Of a stretch of DNA of 64,000 nucleotides, positions 25,883-35,419 are shown in pieces (within the stretch, counting starts at the first letter, position 1; the number at the start of each line of letters is the position of its first letter). Origin of the DNA: Bacillus sp. FJAT-49711 (GTDB taxonomy: Bacteria; Bacillota; Bacilli; Bacillales; Bacillaceae_C); contig NZ_JAGYPL010000002.1 in NCBI RefSeq assembly GCF_018343715.1, positions 876,364-940,363 of the forward strand, given 5' to 3'. Under the pieces are notes generated by a model. It was given only the letters and a program-made list of their open reading frames with translations, was not told the origin of the DNA and did not search any database. Position numbers and translations under genes: made by a program.

Positions 25883-26482
25883 ATGAAGCATGATGGTAAT
25901 TTAGCTAGTGTTTTAGGTGCTGCTGGAAATTTCGCCTATTTAAATGCACTATTTATTTTAACTTCACTTCCAGTTTTCACAATCGGCCCAGCTTGGCTAG
26001 CAATGTTGGGAGTGACGCGTGAATGGTCGATGGGCGAAGATCCACCCATTACAGCTACCTTTATTAGTCTATTTAAAATTCACTTTAAAAAGGGTCTAGC
26101 TGTAAGTGCCATTCATCTTGTTGTCCTGATTATTTTAGCAGGAGATTTTACTGTTTTACTTAAGCTTCCTTTAATCTGGAAATTAATGATCATTCCTTTG
26201 TTTACAGCTATTACCTTGATTTTAATAGCAATGACGCTGTATTTATATCCCTTACTCTTAAACTACGAGATGACAATTAAACAATTATTAAGAAATAGCT
26301 TTTACTTATCAGTCTCGCACCCAATGGCAGTTCTTTCGATATTTGTTTTCGCAGTGCTCTTTATTTTGTTATCTTATATTTTCAGGTTTCTTCCATTCTT
26401 ATGTGCATTTAGTGTGTTTACATATATTTACTATAAGATCATCCATCTTTCATTAATAAGGGTAAAGAAGTTAGTTATTTAA
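25883..26482 (+). CDS. YesL-family (DUF624) membrane protein
   Basis: 199 residues with four or five hydrophobic helices; the start NFAYLNALFILTSLPVFTIGPAWLAML is characteristic of YesL. YesL-like genes accompany CUT1 importers for pectin and other plant or host glycans in Bacillus, but their role is not settled. AAAAGGAG lies before the ATG. Same operon as the importer. Confidence 0.85.
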   Translation: MKHDGNLASVLGAAGNFAYLNALFILTSLPVFTIGPAWLAMLGVTREWSMGEDPPITATFISLFKIHFKKGLAVSAIHLVVLIILAGDFTVLLKLPLIWKLMIIPLFTAITLILIAMTLYLYPLLLNYEMTIKQLLRNSFYLSVSHPMAVLSIFVFAVLFILLSYIFRFLPFLCAFSVFTYIYYKIIHLSLIRVKKLVI

Positions 26483-26549
26483 CCAATTATCTATCCGTTA
26501 TTACTAATAGTGGTGCAGTCTTTAAACAATAATCCGGGATGTGATCAGA

Positions 26550-27257
26550 ATGAATAAAGAAGAATTTTTTAAGAAAATTAAGGGTCAGTTAATTGTTTCA
26601 TGCCAGGCTCTTCCTGGGGAACCGCTTCATGGTCCGCAATTTATGTCTAAAATGGCAATGGCGGCTAAGGAAGGAGGGGCAGTTTCAATAAGAGCAAATG
26701 GTGTAGAAGATATAAAGGCTATTAAAAGTCTGACACAATTACCGGTTATTGGATTAATTAAACGACACTATCCGGGATGCCCAGTATATATTACTCCTAG
26801 TAAAAAGGAAATCCAAGATTTGATTGATGCTAAAGCAGATATCATTGCATTAGATGCTACTAATCAAGAAAGGCCAAATCTTGAAAGCTTGGAAGAGATC
26901 GTTCAATACATTCGTGAGAATAGCAATTGCTTAATTATGGGGGATATTTCTACCTTTGAGGAAGGAATGGCAGCAGAAAAAGCTGGTGTGGATATGGTAT
27001 CTACTACGCTTTCAAGCTATACTTCATATACAAAGGATAGAGTAGTTCCAGATTTTCCTCTAATAGAAGCATTAGTGCAGAACTCGTTAATTCCCGTTAT
27101 TGCAGAAGGGAATATTGCTACTCCTATGGAAGCGGCAAAGGCTTTGGAATTGGGTGCTCATGCTGTAGTTGTGGGCACAGCAATAACTAGACCCCAAATC
27201 ATTACGAAACAATTCTTTGAAGTAGTGAGAAAGACTCAAATTGACAGAGTGAAATAG
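26550..27257 (+). CDS. nanE: N-acetylmannosamine-6-phosphate 2-epimerase
   Basis: About 235 residues, a TIM barrel. LIVSCQALPGEPLHGPQFMS at the N-terminus, SIRANGVEDIKAIK, GLIKRHYPG, IIALDATNQERP, MGDIST and VIAEGNI are the NanE signatures, with the catalytic Lys in LIKRHYP and the Glu in AEGNI. It converts ManNAc-6-P to GlcNAc-6-P in sialic acid catabolism. No sialic acid lyase or ManNAc kinase is visible in the window, so imported ManNAc-containing sugars may be completed elsewhere. ATG at 26550 is chosen over the GTG at 26541. Confidence 0.92.
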   Translation: MNKEEFFKKIKGQLIVSCQALPGEPLHGPQFMSKMAMAAKEGGAVSIRANGVEDIKAIKSLTQLPVIGLIKRHYPGCPVYITPSKKEIQDLIDAKADIIALDATNQERPNLESLEEIVQYIRENSNCLIMGDISTFEEGMAAEKAGVDMVSTTLSSYTSYTKDRVVPDFPLIEALVQNSLIPVIAEGNIATPMEAAKALELGAHAVVVGTAITRPQIITKQFFEVVRKTQIDRVK

Positions 27258-27354
27258 ATTACCATAGTTATAATAACGGATGCTACAATAGTACTAGAGT
27301 AAGCATCTGACAGTGAAATATATTATTTTTTGTAAGTTAAAGGAGTAACGAATG

Positions 27355-28215
27355 ATGAACAGGGAAAATCAAAAAGCCAGTCCTCTTGTAATGATTAAAA
27401 GCATCTACATTTCGTTAACAAAATCTGAGCAAAAAGTGGCAGATGTGGTCAAAAATAAGTTAGCGGAATCGGTATATTGGTCTGTGTCCGATCTTGCAGA
27501 GCATGCAGGGGTTGGTGAGACAACGGTCATTCGTTTCTGTAGAAAGCTAGGATACAGAGGCTACCAAGACTTTAAACTTTCCGTAGCTCAAAACGCGGTT
27601 GAATCAATCACCAATGAATATGGGGAAGTACAATATACAGATAGTGTAGATATATTGGCCAAAAAAGTTACGTCCGAAAATAGCAACATACTTCAAAATA
27701 CATTAAGCCTAATCCAACCAGGTAAAATAGAGCAAGCAACGCAAGAGATTATGAAAGCAAGTAAAATATTTATATTTGGTGTAGGTGCTTCCGGAATAAT
27801 GGCTCAGCAGGCTCAATATCGCTTTATGAGACTGGGCTTCAATGTTCATTTTGCAACTGATTCCCATGTTATTGCAATGAATTGTGCATTGGCAAAAAAA
27901 GGGGACGTTGTTATTGGACTTTCTACTTCAGGCAGTACTAAGGATCTTGTAGATGCGATTAAAATTGCTCATCAAAATGGTGCTTATATCGTATGTATTA
28001 CTAACCATATGAGATCTCCGATTACCAAGTTTGGGGATGTCGTGCTTCTAACCTCGGCAAAAGAAAGCCCCTTACACGGGGGGGCTTTTACTTCTCTCAT
28101 TTCTCAAATGCATGTTTTAGATATTTTCACAAGATATGTAGAATTTCAACAAAAGGAATTATCCTTATTAGCCTTGCAAAAAACGGCAAAAGCAGTTTCT
28201 GACAAATTATATTAG
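27355..28215 (+). CDS. RpiR/MurR-family transcriptional regulator
   Basis: About 286 residues. Residues ~1-78 are the RpiR helix-turn-helix (LTKSEQKVADVVKNKLAESV; VGETTVIRFCRKLGYRGYQD); ~125-265 are the SIS sugar-phosphate domain (IFIFGVGASGIMAQQAQYRF; GLSTSGSTKDLVDAIKIA). Members sense phospho-sugars such as GlcNAc-6-P or MurNAc-6-P. Placed after nanE, it probably controls this cluster in response to an amino-sugar phosphate. Start is one of two adjacent ATGs (27352/27355) after AAAGGAG. Confidence 0.9.
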   Translation: MNRENQKASPLVMIKSIYISLTKSEQKVADVVKNKLAESVYWSVSDLAEHAGVGETTVIRFCRKLGYRGYQDFKLSVAQNAVESITNEYGEVQYTDSVDILAKKVTSENSNILQNTLSLIQPGKIEQATQEIMKASKIFIFGVGASGIMAQQAQYRFMRLGFNVHFATDSHVIAMNCALAKKGDVVIGLSTSGSTKDLVDAIKIAHQNGAYIVCITNHMRSPITKFGDVVLLTSAKESPLHGGAFTSLISQMHVLDIFTRYVEFQQKELSLLALQKTAKAVSDKLY

Positions 28216-28262
28216 GTGCGCGACAAACATTTTCTTGTTGCTACAACCCTTGATATTAAAAC

Positions 28263-28307
28263 AAGGATTGAATTCAGCGAATATATACTAATTCAATCCT
28301 TTTTTAC
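28263..28307 (+). terminator. Terminator of the glycan cluster
   Basis: AAGGATTGAATT (28263-28274) pairs with AATTCAATCCTT (28290-28301), 12 bp, followed by T residues. Confidence 0.85.
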
Positions 28308-28533
28308 TTAGAGTAAGCAATGGTGCAGTAAATCTTCAAATTTGATCCCAGCTTTTTAGTGACAATAAAGTTTTGAACAATGATTACTAAAATATATCGA
28401 ACTACTCACCTACTTTTTACCCATATCAAGTTCCAAAGCTAAGCGAATAGGAGAATATTAAGGTAATGTGGTTATCAATAAGAACATTTTTTGTTACTTA
28501 TTTTAAGCTGTAATTCCCTTTTATCAAAGCCTA

Positions 28534-28553
28534 TCTACCTACAGATAGGTAGA
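28534..28553. promoter_or_regulatory. Inverted repeat, candidate operator
   Basis: TCTACCTA (28534-28541), 4-nt centre, TAGGTAGA (28546-28553). It is 80 nt before the HPr-like gene in an otherwise featureless 325-nt gap, a size and symmetry that suit a TetR/PadR-class repressor. Confidence 0.4.
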
Positions 28554-28631
28554 CAAATAACTTTGTAGAAAGTTTATAAAATCCTTTTTTGGGAATACTA
28601 TTATCAAAGTTGTTGAAAGGGGAATACAAAA

Positions 28632-28886
28632 ATGAAAGTCATTCAATCAAAAACACTTACATATAAAGAACCTATTAATCTTGAAAAAATTAATGAATTC
28701 TTCAATAAAATAAAATCCTATCAATTCAATCTTTTTTTAAGCAAACAAGGCTTGCTTACAAACGGAAAAACGTTAGCATCGCTCGTTTCTTTCTTCTTAA
28801 TTTTGAAACAAGGCGACTCCTTTATGCTTATATTAGAAGGTAAAGATGCTAATCAAGCATTAGAAAGCTTTTTGGATTTCTTTTAG
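28632..28886 (+). CDS. HPr-like protein lacking the active-site histidine
   Basis: 84 residues. From residue ~25 it follows the HPr fold (YQFNLFLSKQGLLTNGKTLA, then LILKQGDSFMLILEGKDANQ). Where HPr has GIHARPA the sequence reads EPINLEKI, with no His15, so phosphotransfer from Enzyme I is not expected. A Thr/Ser-type position near the regulatory Ser46 remains (KTLASLV). It may act as a regulatory, Crh-like or unrelated protein. GAAAGGGG precedes the ATG, and an inverted repeat lies upstream. Confidence 0.65.
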   Translation: MKVIQSKTLTYKEPINLEKINEFFNKIKSYQFNLFLSKQGLLTNGKTLASLVSFFLILKQGDSFMLILEGKDANQALESFLDFF

Positions 28887-28944
28887 GCTAGATAGGCCAT
28901 CAATGTTTATTCGTTTGTATATTGTCCTAGCTTATTCTTTTCTG

Positions 28945-28987
28945 ACAAAATACCGAATCCCTTTACAGGGTATTTGGTATTTTTTGT
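28945..28987 (+). terminator. Terminator after HPr-like gene
   Basis: ACAAAATACC (28945-28954) pairs with GGTATTTT (from 28976), with a T-rich tail; an inner CCC/GGG adds stability. Confidence 0.65.
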
Positions 28988-29077
28988 CTTATTGCGTTTC
29001 CGAATAAAGTTAGTTTTACACAGGGGTATTGTTGTTTCTGCCTAGTCAGTCATTTTGTTTGTTCAAAAAACTAAGGT

Positions 29078-29545
29078 TTACCTAATGCTGCCTATTTCGA
29101 TTTTTCGAATCCATTTATAATACACAAGGACAATGTACAAAAGTAAAGGATTGATCAGAATGGAATGCCCTAATTTCCACCATCCATGATGGTAATAACC
29201 CCACGGTTCAGGTAATAATGTAACTAATTCATATAATGTGATAAGGATTATCCAAACAGTAAAATAAAGAACACGTCGATAAAGAGTCTGTCTAAAAGGG
29301 TACCAGTTTAAAAACATGATATTAACAGGAGGAATTAATAAGATATAAACAGGTATGGAACTCCAGTCCACACCATTAGAGAAGTACCAATATCCGTGAT
29401 ATTTTAAGGAAACAAATACATCAAAAAATGTTTGGAAAGCCATCGTAAATACCCATAAATGTACAATTTGATTTTTCGTCAGTCTTTTATTTGTTTTAAA
29501 TGCAATAAAATTTAAAAGTATGATTGCAATCATCATTCCAATCAT
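29078..29545 (-). CDS. CBO0543-family membrane protein A
   Basis: 155 residues with five predicted helices; pattern LWVFTMAFQTFFDVFVSLKY, YWYFSNGVDWSSIPVYILLI, NIMFLNWYPF, as in CBO0543-type proteins of Bacilli and clostridia. Function unknown. It follows the next gene by 16 nt on the same strand, so they are probably cotranscribed. AGGCAGG serves as binding site. Confidence 0.7.
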   Translation of the reverse strand: MIGMMIAIILLNFIAFKTNKRLTKNQIVHLWVFTMAFQTFFDVFVSLKYHGYWYFSNGVDWSSIPVYILLIPPVNIMFLNWYPFRQTLYRRVLYFTVWIILITLYELVTLLPEPWGYYHHGWWKLGHSILINPLLLYIVLVYYKWIRKIEIGSIR

Positions 29546-29561
29546 TTATATGAACCTGCCT

Positions 29562-30017
29562 TTAAAAAAACCAACGATAAAATACCCTTGAACTATAATA
29601 AGAAATCCATACGGTAAGGAAGCTCCAATACCATTTCCATTTTACATATTTGATCAAATTAGAGTATTTTTCTACAAGCACTTCAAACATCACAATAAAA
29701 CCCGTATGGAAAAGATAATAAAGAAATTTTATACACTTATTTTTGTGTTCTGGAAAGTGTACGTTAAAGATTGCGCACAAGGCAGGAAAATAAAAAAATT
29801 CGAATGAAAAACTTGTTTTGTTAGCCCTTTTAAAAAATCGAACAGGATATTTTATCAGACCTAACTCCGCAATAAACAGTCCCGAAAACCACGTTACAAA
29901 TTGTTTGTAAAAAAAAGCGACGATAGCATGCCGGATTTTATTTTTGGGGATAAACTTAAACAATAGTCCTGCCGTTATTACCCAAAGCAATAGAAGTATT
30001 CCTTTCTCTTTGGACAT
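29562..30017 (-). CDS. CBO0543-like membrane protein B
   Basis: 151 residues, strongly hydrophobic and aromatic (ILLLLWVITAGLLFKFIP; FFYKQFVTWFSGLFIAELGL; WYWSFLTVWISYYSSRVFYR). It resembles its neighbours in length and helix pattern but less clearly in sequence. GGAGTTG and GAAGG precede the ATG. First gene of a probable two-gene unit with protein A. Confidence 0.6.
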   Translation of the reverse strand: MSKEKGILLLLWVITAGLLFKFIPKNKIRHAIVAFFYKQFVTWFSGLFIAELGLIKYPVRFFKRANKTSFSFEFFYFPALCAIFNVHFPEHKNKCIKFLYYLFHTGFIVMFEVLVEKYSNLIKYVKWKWYWSFLTVWISYYSSRVFYRWFF

Positions 30018-30293
30018 CCTTCAAACAACTCCTTCTCCCTTAATTTCCCGCCATGAATATATTCATACAACGGATTGATCACTATTTAATTTGTCCGAAA
30101 ATTGCTTTGGAACTATAGAAGGATTCTAAGGAAACAGAATTTAACATTTTTAAATATAGTAGTTTTAGGTATCTGAATATATTTGATCTAGAATGTGAAG
30201 CAATGGGCAAGTTCGCCCTTAGTAAAGAAGTTATATAGTGAAAAAATTAAATGGCACAAATATAAAGAAGAGATTACAACTTACGGAAAAATA

Positions 30294-30746
30294 TCAAGGA
30301 GATTTTGTTAACTTTCTTATGAATTTCATATGGAAAATAAGAACCGTATAAAGAATAGGATAACAAAAAGCGGAATACCAAAGTTTCCAATGATTGTAAT
30401 AGAAAACATTAGTATGTAAGGCTATATATTCGAAAAAAGTTGTAAGAAGTGTACATCCTAAAATAAAAATAAATTTCATTGTCAAAGGCTTTTGATAGGG
30501 ATAAAAATTAACAATGAACATACTTACAGCCGGGTATATAACGATAAATATAGGTAAATACTCCCAATCAACCCCTTTTCTGAAAAAACCATATAAATCT
30601 AATTTAACATCCAAGTAATAATCAGCTATTGCGGCTATGAAAGCTGCAAATAATCCGGTAAAATACAATTCCCATATTGCCACATTCTTTGGCATAAGAA
30701 TGATGCCAAGTATGGAAGCAAAAGTGATTATAATCAATAAGAACAT
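30294..30746 (-). CDS. CBO0543-family membrane protein C
   Basis: 150 residues, five helices, with the family marks DLYGFFRKGVDWEYLPIFIV and FIVNFYPYQKPL, matching WYFSNGVDWSSIPVYILL and LNWYPFRQTL of protein A. AAAGGAAA precedes the ATG. Separated from protein B by 275 nt without a gene, so it probably has its own promoter. Function unknown. Confidence 0.7.
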   Translation of the reverse strand: MFLLIIITFASILGIILMPKNVAIWELYFTGLFAAFIAAIADYYLDVKLDLYGFFRKGVDWEYLPIFIVIYPAVSMFIVNFYPYQKPLTMKFIFILGCTLLTTFFEYIALHTNVFYYNHWKLWYSAFCYPILYTVLIFHMKFIRKLTKSP

Positions 30747-31130
30747 TTTTTTATTTCCTTTTTTTTACTATACTTCCCATTAATATATCCTACATACTTA
30801 CTGAAGGAAGAAAAATAGTACTACAGCAAGTTTTAATTTAGCCTAAGAATATAAAAAAGAGCGGCGATCTCGCCACCCTTAAGCTCAGCTTTTTCCACAA
30901 ATGCGCACATTCATTGTACAAGACGATCTATTCAACTTACTTATCTCCTGTTTTTACTATAGAAAATTTTCCTTTTGGCGTATATCCAATCATAGGCGAT
31001 TATACTGGCGCTATTCGAGTAAACAGTGTGCGACTATGCATTGTTCGGACACGGATTTTTAGTGAGACTTGAAAAATATATAAAACCCTTGGGAGATGCT
31101 TCTTATCGTTCCAAAGGACACTACAGAAGC

Positions 31131-33485
31131 CTATTCCGGCTGTCCTACACTTTCAAGCATGTCCCAGATGACCGCCTGTTGGACTGGCTTACTATAGAAA
31201 TAGCCTTGTATAATATCACAGCCTTCTTTTTTCAGCCAGTCTACCTGTCCTTTGCTTTCGACTCCTTCCACCAGTACTTGAAGGTTCAAGTTGTGCCCCA
31301 ACTGAATCATGGATCTGACGATAGCTTCCTGTCCAGCGTTTCCTATGAGATGATCCACGAATGATTTGTCTATTTTCAGTACCTCTATCGGCAATTCCTT
31401 CAAATATTTAAACGAAGAGTAGCCTGTGCCAAAGTCATCGAGGGATATTTTCACACCCATGCTTCTGATTTCCTGAAATTTACCTTTTGCTTGGTCTTCA
31501 AAAGCCATTGAGGCGGATTCGGTCAATTCCAGTTCGAGATAGTGCGGATCCATTCCTGTAATTTCGATTGCTTTTTTTAGTTTTTGCAAAAAGTCATCTT
31601 TTGAAAATTGAAGTGGAGAGATATTGACGGCGACTGTAATTGGCTGCATGCCTTCCTCTTTCCACTGAACCCATTGGGAGCATGCCTTTTCAAGAACCCA
31701 ATCTCCAATTTCATAGATCATTCCTCTTTCTTCGGCAATTTGAATGAATTCAACGGGTGAAATATTCCCCAGTGTTGGATGCTTCCACCGCAGAAGCGCT
31801 TCGACGCCTTCTACCTTACCTGATGCAACCCCCACTTTTGGCTGATAGACGAGGGAAAATTGTTTTTGTTCGACTGCTGTCCAAAGCGCTTCTTCCAATT
31901 GTGCAGCCCGGACAATTTGTGATTTGATCGCAATATTGAACATAGTTACTTGATTTTTTCCATTTCTTTTCGATGCATACATCGCCAAATCTGCATAGCG
32001 AAGCAATTCCTCGGCCGTTTTTGCATCCTTTGGGTACGAGCAAATTCCTGCACTAACCGTCACACGCACATTGATGCCATTAATGGAATAAGGGACGTTC
32101 ATCTCATCCACACAGCTTTTTGCAATTTCATAGGCATCTCTGGCACGATCATCGACAAGTAAAATGACAAACTCGTCACCTCCGATTCGTGCAAGAAGGT
32201 CATTTTTTTGCATCAACTTCTGCAGGCGTTTGGACACATATTTCAATAAAGTATCACCGGCTTCATGGCCAAGAGTATCATTCGTGAACTTAAGCCGGTC
32301 TAAATCTAGGTAGATGCAGGCAACTTCCATGCCAGATTTAATCCATCCATCCAGCCCGTTCTCCAATTTATGTCTATTAGGCAGAAGGGTGAGTGGATCG
32401 TGATAAGCCATGAACTCAATACTCTGTTCTGCCTCTATTTTTTCTGTGATATCACGAAGAAACCACAGTGAGTCATTAATCCCATCTTCTTGAATGGTGT
32501 GTTTATTTACTTCAATTGTCCGTGTACCAACCGTAATGCGGAACTCCTTATTATATTCCGCACCCTTCGTCAGTTGGGGGTGGAATTCTTCAAGAAGGAA
32601 AAGACCTTTGGCTGCAGCCGTGCTATTGAAAAGGCGATAAAACGCCGGATTGGCATGGAGGATGAAACCATCCTTATTTGTTACTACAATGCCATCTTCT
32701 GCAGAATCCAAGATGGTGTCATGCACCACTTCTTGCTTTCTCCACATTCTTTCAAAAGTAATGGAGAAGAAAAAAATGATAAAAATGATAAAAGTGACGA
32801 TTGCTACGATCCAAACTAGAAGATCGGTTTTGATCATATGGGATGGTATAGATGCTCCTGCCGCTGGATCTGTTGAATACTCGGCAGCGGACATTCCTGT
32901 AAAGTGCATCCCTGTAATGGCGATCGCCATTATAAGAGAGAACACTATTTTTAGCTTCCGAGACATCTCATGTTTGGAGTATGGATAAAAAAAGCCAATC
33001 CATAATGCTGCCATGGATGCGAAGACTGCAATAAAAATTGAAGCGGCAAATAGCGTTTTGTCATAGGTGATGATCATTGGTTTTATGGCTTCCATTCCGA
33101 TATAATGCATCGAAGCAATACCGAGACCCATGATCGTACCGGAAGAGACAAAACGTGTAATAGTAAACGTACGTCTTGAAACGATAGAAAAACCAAGAAA
33201 ACAGCCAAAGATCACAACAATGACCGAAAGGATAACGAGAACTTGATCATAATAAACGGGATTTGGAAAATGATAGCCCAGCATTGCAACAAAATGCATA
33301 GACCAGATGCCAATCCCTAAGACAGCCGCACCAGATAAAAGCCATGCAAGCCTCGCTTTTTTCTCTGAATATTTTACTCTTCTTGCCAGATCAATTGATG
33401 CATAGGCTGAGATGGTTGCAATGACATAGGACAGGAAAACAAGCCATAAATTATGATGGTCGTGTGTGTGCAAAAGAACGTTCAA
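31131..33485 (-). CDS. MHYT-PAS-GGDEF-EAL cyclic-di-GMP signalling protein
   Basis: 784 residues. The first ~240 form the seven-helix MHYT sensor (SMHFVAMLGYHF, MHYIGMEA, MHFTGMSAAEY); then a PAS domain (~255-350), a GGDEF domain with intact RIGGDEFVILL near residue 433, and an EAL domain opening with GVEALLRWKHP near residue 560 and DDFGTGYSSFKYLKELP later. Both catalytic motifs look intact, so it may make or break c-di-GMP; the MHYT part may sense O2, CO or NO through metal. TTG start with GAGGTGAC. Single gene. Confidence 0.92.
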   Translation of the reverse strand: MNVLLHTHDHHNLWLVFLSYVIATISAYASIDLARRVKYSEKKARLAWLLSGAAVLGIGIWSMHFVAMLGYHFPNPVYYDQVLVILSVIVVIFGCFLGFSIVSRRTFTITRFVSSGTIMGLGIASMHYIGMEAIKPMIITYDKTLFAASIFIAVFASMAALWIGFFYPYSKHEMSRKLKIVFSLIMAIAITGMHFTGMSAAEYSTDPAAGASIPSHMIKTDLLVWIVAIVTFIIFIIFFFSITFERMWRKQEVVHDTILDSAEDGIVVTNKDGFILHANPAFYRLFNSTAAAKGLFLLEEFHPQLTKGAEYNKEFRITVGTRTIEVNKHTIQEDGINDSLWFLRDITEKIEAEQSIEFMAYHDPLTLLPNRHKLENGLDGWIKSGMEVACIYLDLDRLKFTNDTLGHEAGDTLLKYVSKRLQKLMQKNDLLARIGGDEFVILLVDDRARDAYEIAKSCVDEMNVPYSINGINVRVTVSAGICSYPKDAKTAEELLRYADLAMYASKRNGKNQVTMFNIAIKSQIVRAAQLEEALWTAVEQKQFSLVYQPKVGVASGKVEGVEALLRWKHPTLGNISPVEFIQIAEERGMIYEIGDWVLEKACSQWVQWKEEGMQPITVAVNISPLQFSKDDFLQKLKKAIEITGMDPHYLELELTESASMAFEDQAKGKFQEIRSMGVKISLDDFGTGYSSFKYLKELPIEVLKIDKSFVDHLIGNAGQEAIVRSMIQLGHNLNLQVLVEGVESKGQVDWLKKEGCDIIQGYFYSKPVQQAVIWDMLESVGQPE

Positions 33486-34027
33486 CTTGTCACCTCATGA
33501 GTTTATAGTTTTAACAGGGAGTACAAATATGTTAAGGGTTTGTCCGGGAAATGAAGAGTTATTGAAGCTTTATAAAGGATTTATTAAGTCCTAATAGAAA
33601 ATAATGTTCATTAACGTCTCATTTTTAAGTGAATGAATAGATTTATTGTTTTGTGTGTGAAAACTTAGTAAGGAAATTGTCGAATTTTGATTATATATAG
33701 AGAAATATTGGTAATGCCCAAATATAAATTATACATAAATTCAAGGCGTTTGGTTAAATAAATTTTTCTGAATGTGCTGCTCATCTAACTTTTGGGCACA
33801 AGTCATGATTATGAAAGGTAAAATAGTGTTTTAGTGTATAAATCTTTATACTCTATTAAATTATTTCATAAAATATATTTTTTTTGACAAAATCTAGCAA
33901 TAATGTTGTATTCGTTATATCATAATAGAAGGAATAATTTTCAAAATTAAGTATATTTTATAGAAATGTTGATAAATGGCTAATTCCAAGGAACTAGTGA
34001 GTATCGTATATTTTTGAGGTGAGTTTA

Positions 34028-34789
34028 ATGTCGAGAAAAAGCACCGTATTTGTCTTATCGTTTATAGCTTTAGGGATTGCTTTTTTAGTGGGTGGCAATC
34101 TTTATTGGAAAAAGAGTGTTTCAGTTATTAAAAATGATGATAATGTGGTGGTTGGTAAGGAAATAGAAATACAACAAGAAATAACCACGGATGTCGAGTT
34201 AAACGGGACCTCCAATGAGGAACTAGAAGCGACGGAGGATGCCGCAGAAGAAAAAAATAACGATAATCTAGATGAAGTAACTGATGAAGAAACAATGGAT
34301 CAAGTTGATGAACCCCTTACAGAAGAAGAAGAGTTCACTGATAGTAAGGTTACGAACAATACCCAACAATCTACTTATGTGCCAACGACGAATAATAAAC
34401 AAGTGACTAACATTCCTAGAACACAGGTTTCCAATAATAAACCGAACACAGCTAAAAAACCTGAGACTACGAAACTTAAAGAAACTAAGCCTGTGAATAC
34501 AAATCCAGCTAAGACTAGTCCGAAAACGGAAAAACCAAAAACAGATATAGAAAACCCAAAGGATAAGCCAAAGGAAGACAAGCCTGACAAAAAACCTCCT
34601 TCAGATAAAGGTAAAACAGAAGATCCTAAACCTGGAAAGCCAGATGTAAAAGAGCCGGAGAATCCAAAACCGCCTGTAACAACTGATCCTCCGGAGGAAA
34701 CAGTCGACCCAGATCCTGTCAAACCTCCAGACTCAGAAAACTCACCTGATGACAGTAAAAAAGATGTTGAAAATAAAGAAGAACCTTAA
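34028..34789 (+). CDS. Membrane-anchored Pro/Thr/Lys/Glu-rich protein, copy 2
   Basis: About 253 residues from the ATG after GAGGTGAG. One N-terminal helix (TVFVLSFIALGIAFLVGG), an acidic segment (ATEDAAEEKNNDNLDEV), a conserved middle shared with copy 1 (NNTQQSTYVPTTNNKQVTNI) and a P/K-rich tail. Differences from copy 1 are mostly conservative, so both are probably functional. No sorting signal; presumed outside the membrane. Function unknown. Confidence 0.75.
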   Translation: MSRKSTVFVLSFIALGIAFLVGGNLYWKKSVSVIKNDDNVVVGKEIEIQQEITTDVELNGTSNEELEATEDAAEEKNNDNLDEVTDEETMDQVDEPLTEEEEFTDSKVTNNTQQSTYVPTTNNKQVTNIPRTQVSNNKPNTAKKPETTKLKETKPVNTNPAKTSPKTEKPKTDIENPKDKPKEDKPDKKPPSDKGKTEDPKPGKPDVKEPENPKPPVTTDPPEETVDPDPVKPPDSENSPDDSKKDVENKEEP

Positions 34790-34810
34790 AAAACTAGCTA
34801 TATCAAAGTG

Positions 34811-34870
34811 AGCACGTTTTTCCCGAAACCTTATAAAAAGGTGATGCGGAATAAACGTGCTTATTTATTC
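34811..34870 (+). terminator. Terminator of Pro-rich gene, copy 2
   Basis: AGCACGTTT (34811-34819) pairs with AAACGTGCT (34853-34861), followed by a T-rich stretch. It differs from copy 1 by compensatory substitutions. Confidence 0.7.
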
Positions 34871-34981
34871 TAATATGCTAAATTCTTAGTCATATAAAGA
34901 TAGAGGTCCGACTTTACATTTTAATTTTTCACAGTACCAATCGAACCCTAATCTAGTGATCATAATGAATGCTAAAAATAG

Positions 34982-35119
34982 AAAAAGTAACCGCCCCACG
35001 TCCGACAAAAGGATAAAGGGTTGTTACTTTTTTTAGTACACCTTTTAGATTTCTAAGTCAGCCGTTCTTTATGCGTTATATAGTTTTTAATCTGACTGAG
35101 CGTTCGTAGCGCTCGGTCA
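34982..35119 (+). ncRNA. Conserved structured element, copy 2
   Basis: AAAAAGTAAC/GTTACTTTTT (34982-34991/35023-35032), AGTCAG/CTGACT around 35057-35097, and TGACTGAGCG/CGCTCGGTCA (35093-35102/35110-35119). The middle helix shows a compensatory change relative to copy 1. Here it lies 300 nt before a sugar importer operon, so it may simply insulate it. Confidence 0.45.
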
Positions 35120-35365
35120 TTCATACATATCCAAAGTTAGGATTATAAATAATTTTTTTGCAAAATTCCCTAAAATTCATTTAAAAATAAATACTTCTAT
35201 CAATAATGGGTTGACCCATTAACCTACAAATGGTATATTCAGATAAATTAATGAATTCTGATTCAAAAAGGGGGTATGTTGGTTGATGGCTTGTAAGGGG
35301 TTTCAGGTGCAATCTATTAAATATAGTTTTACTGGTGGCGAAATCACCTTATTTTTAAGTTTTAA

Positions 35366-35379
35366 TGAAAGTGCTTTCA
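35366..35379. promoter_or_regulatory. cre-like catabolite repression site
   Basis: TGAAAGTGCTTTCA differs by one base from the symmetric CcpA consensus TGAAAGCGCTTTCA and lies about 40 nt before the binding-protein gene, a position from which CcpA would repress. Confidence 0.6.
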
Positions 35380-35419
35380 ATCAAATCGAAAACAAAATGA
35401 TGGAGGGGGTAAAAATAAT

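Larger units (their letters stand above)
33868..35120 (+). repeat. Segmental duplication, copy 2
   Basis: Diverged copy of the segment at about 11420-12600, in the same orientation and order: upstream region, Pro-rich gene, terminator, structured element. The 380 nt before it (33486-33867) contain no gene I can support. Confidence 0.8.

Noticed and set aside
31026-31364. Plus-strand ORF of 112 codons
   Set aside because: Antisense to the EAL domain, no ribosome binding site; a coding shadow.
34375-34722. Minus-strand Gly/Ser-rich ORF of 115 codons
   Set aside because: Mirror of the P/K/T-rich coding strand; the same artefact occurs in copy 1 at 12052-12255.
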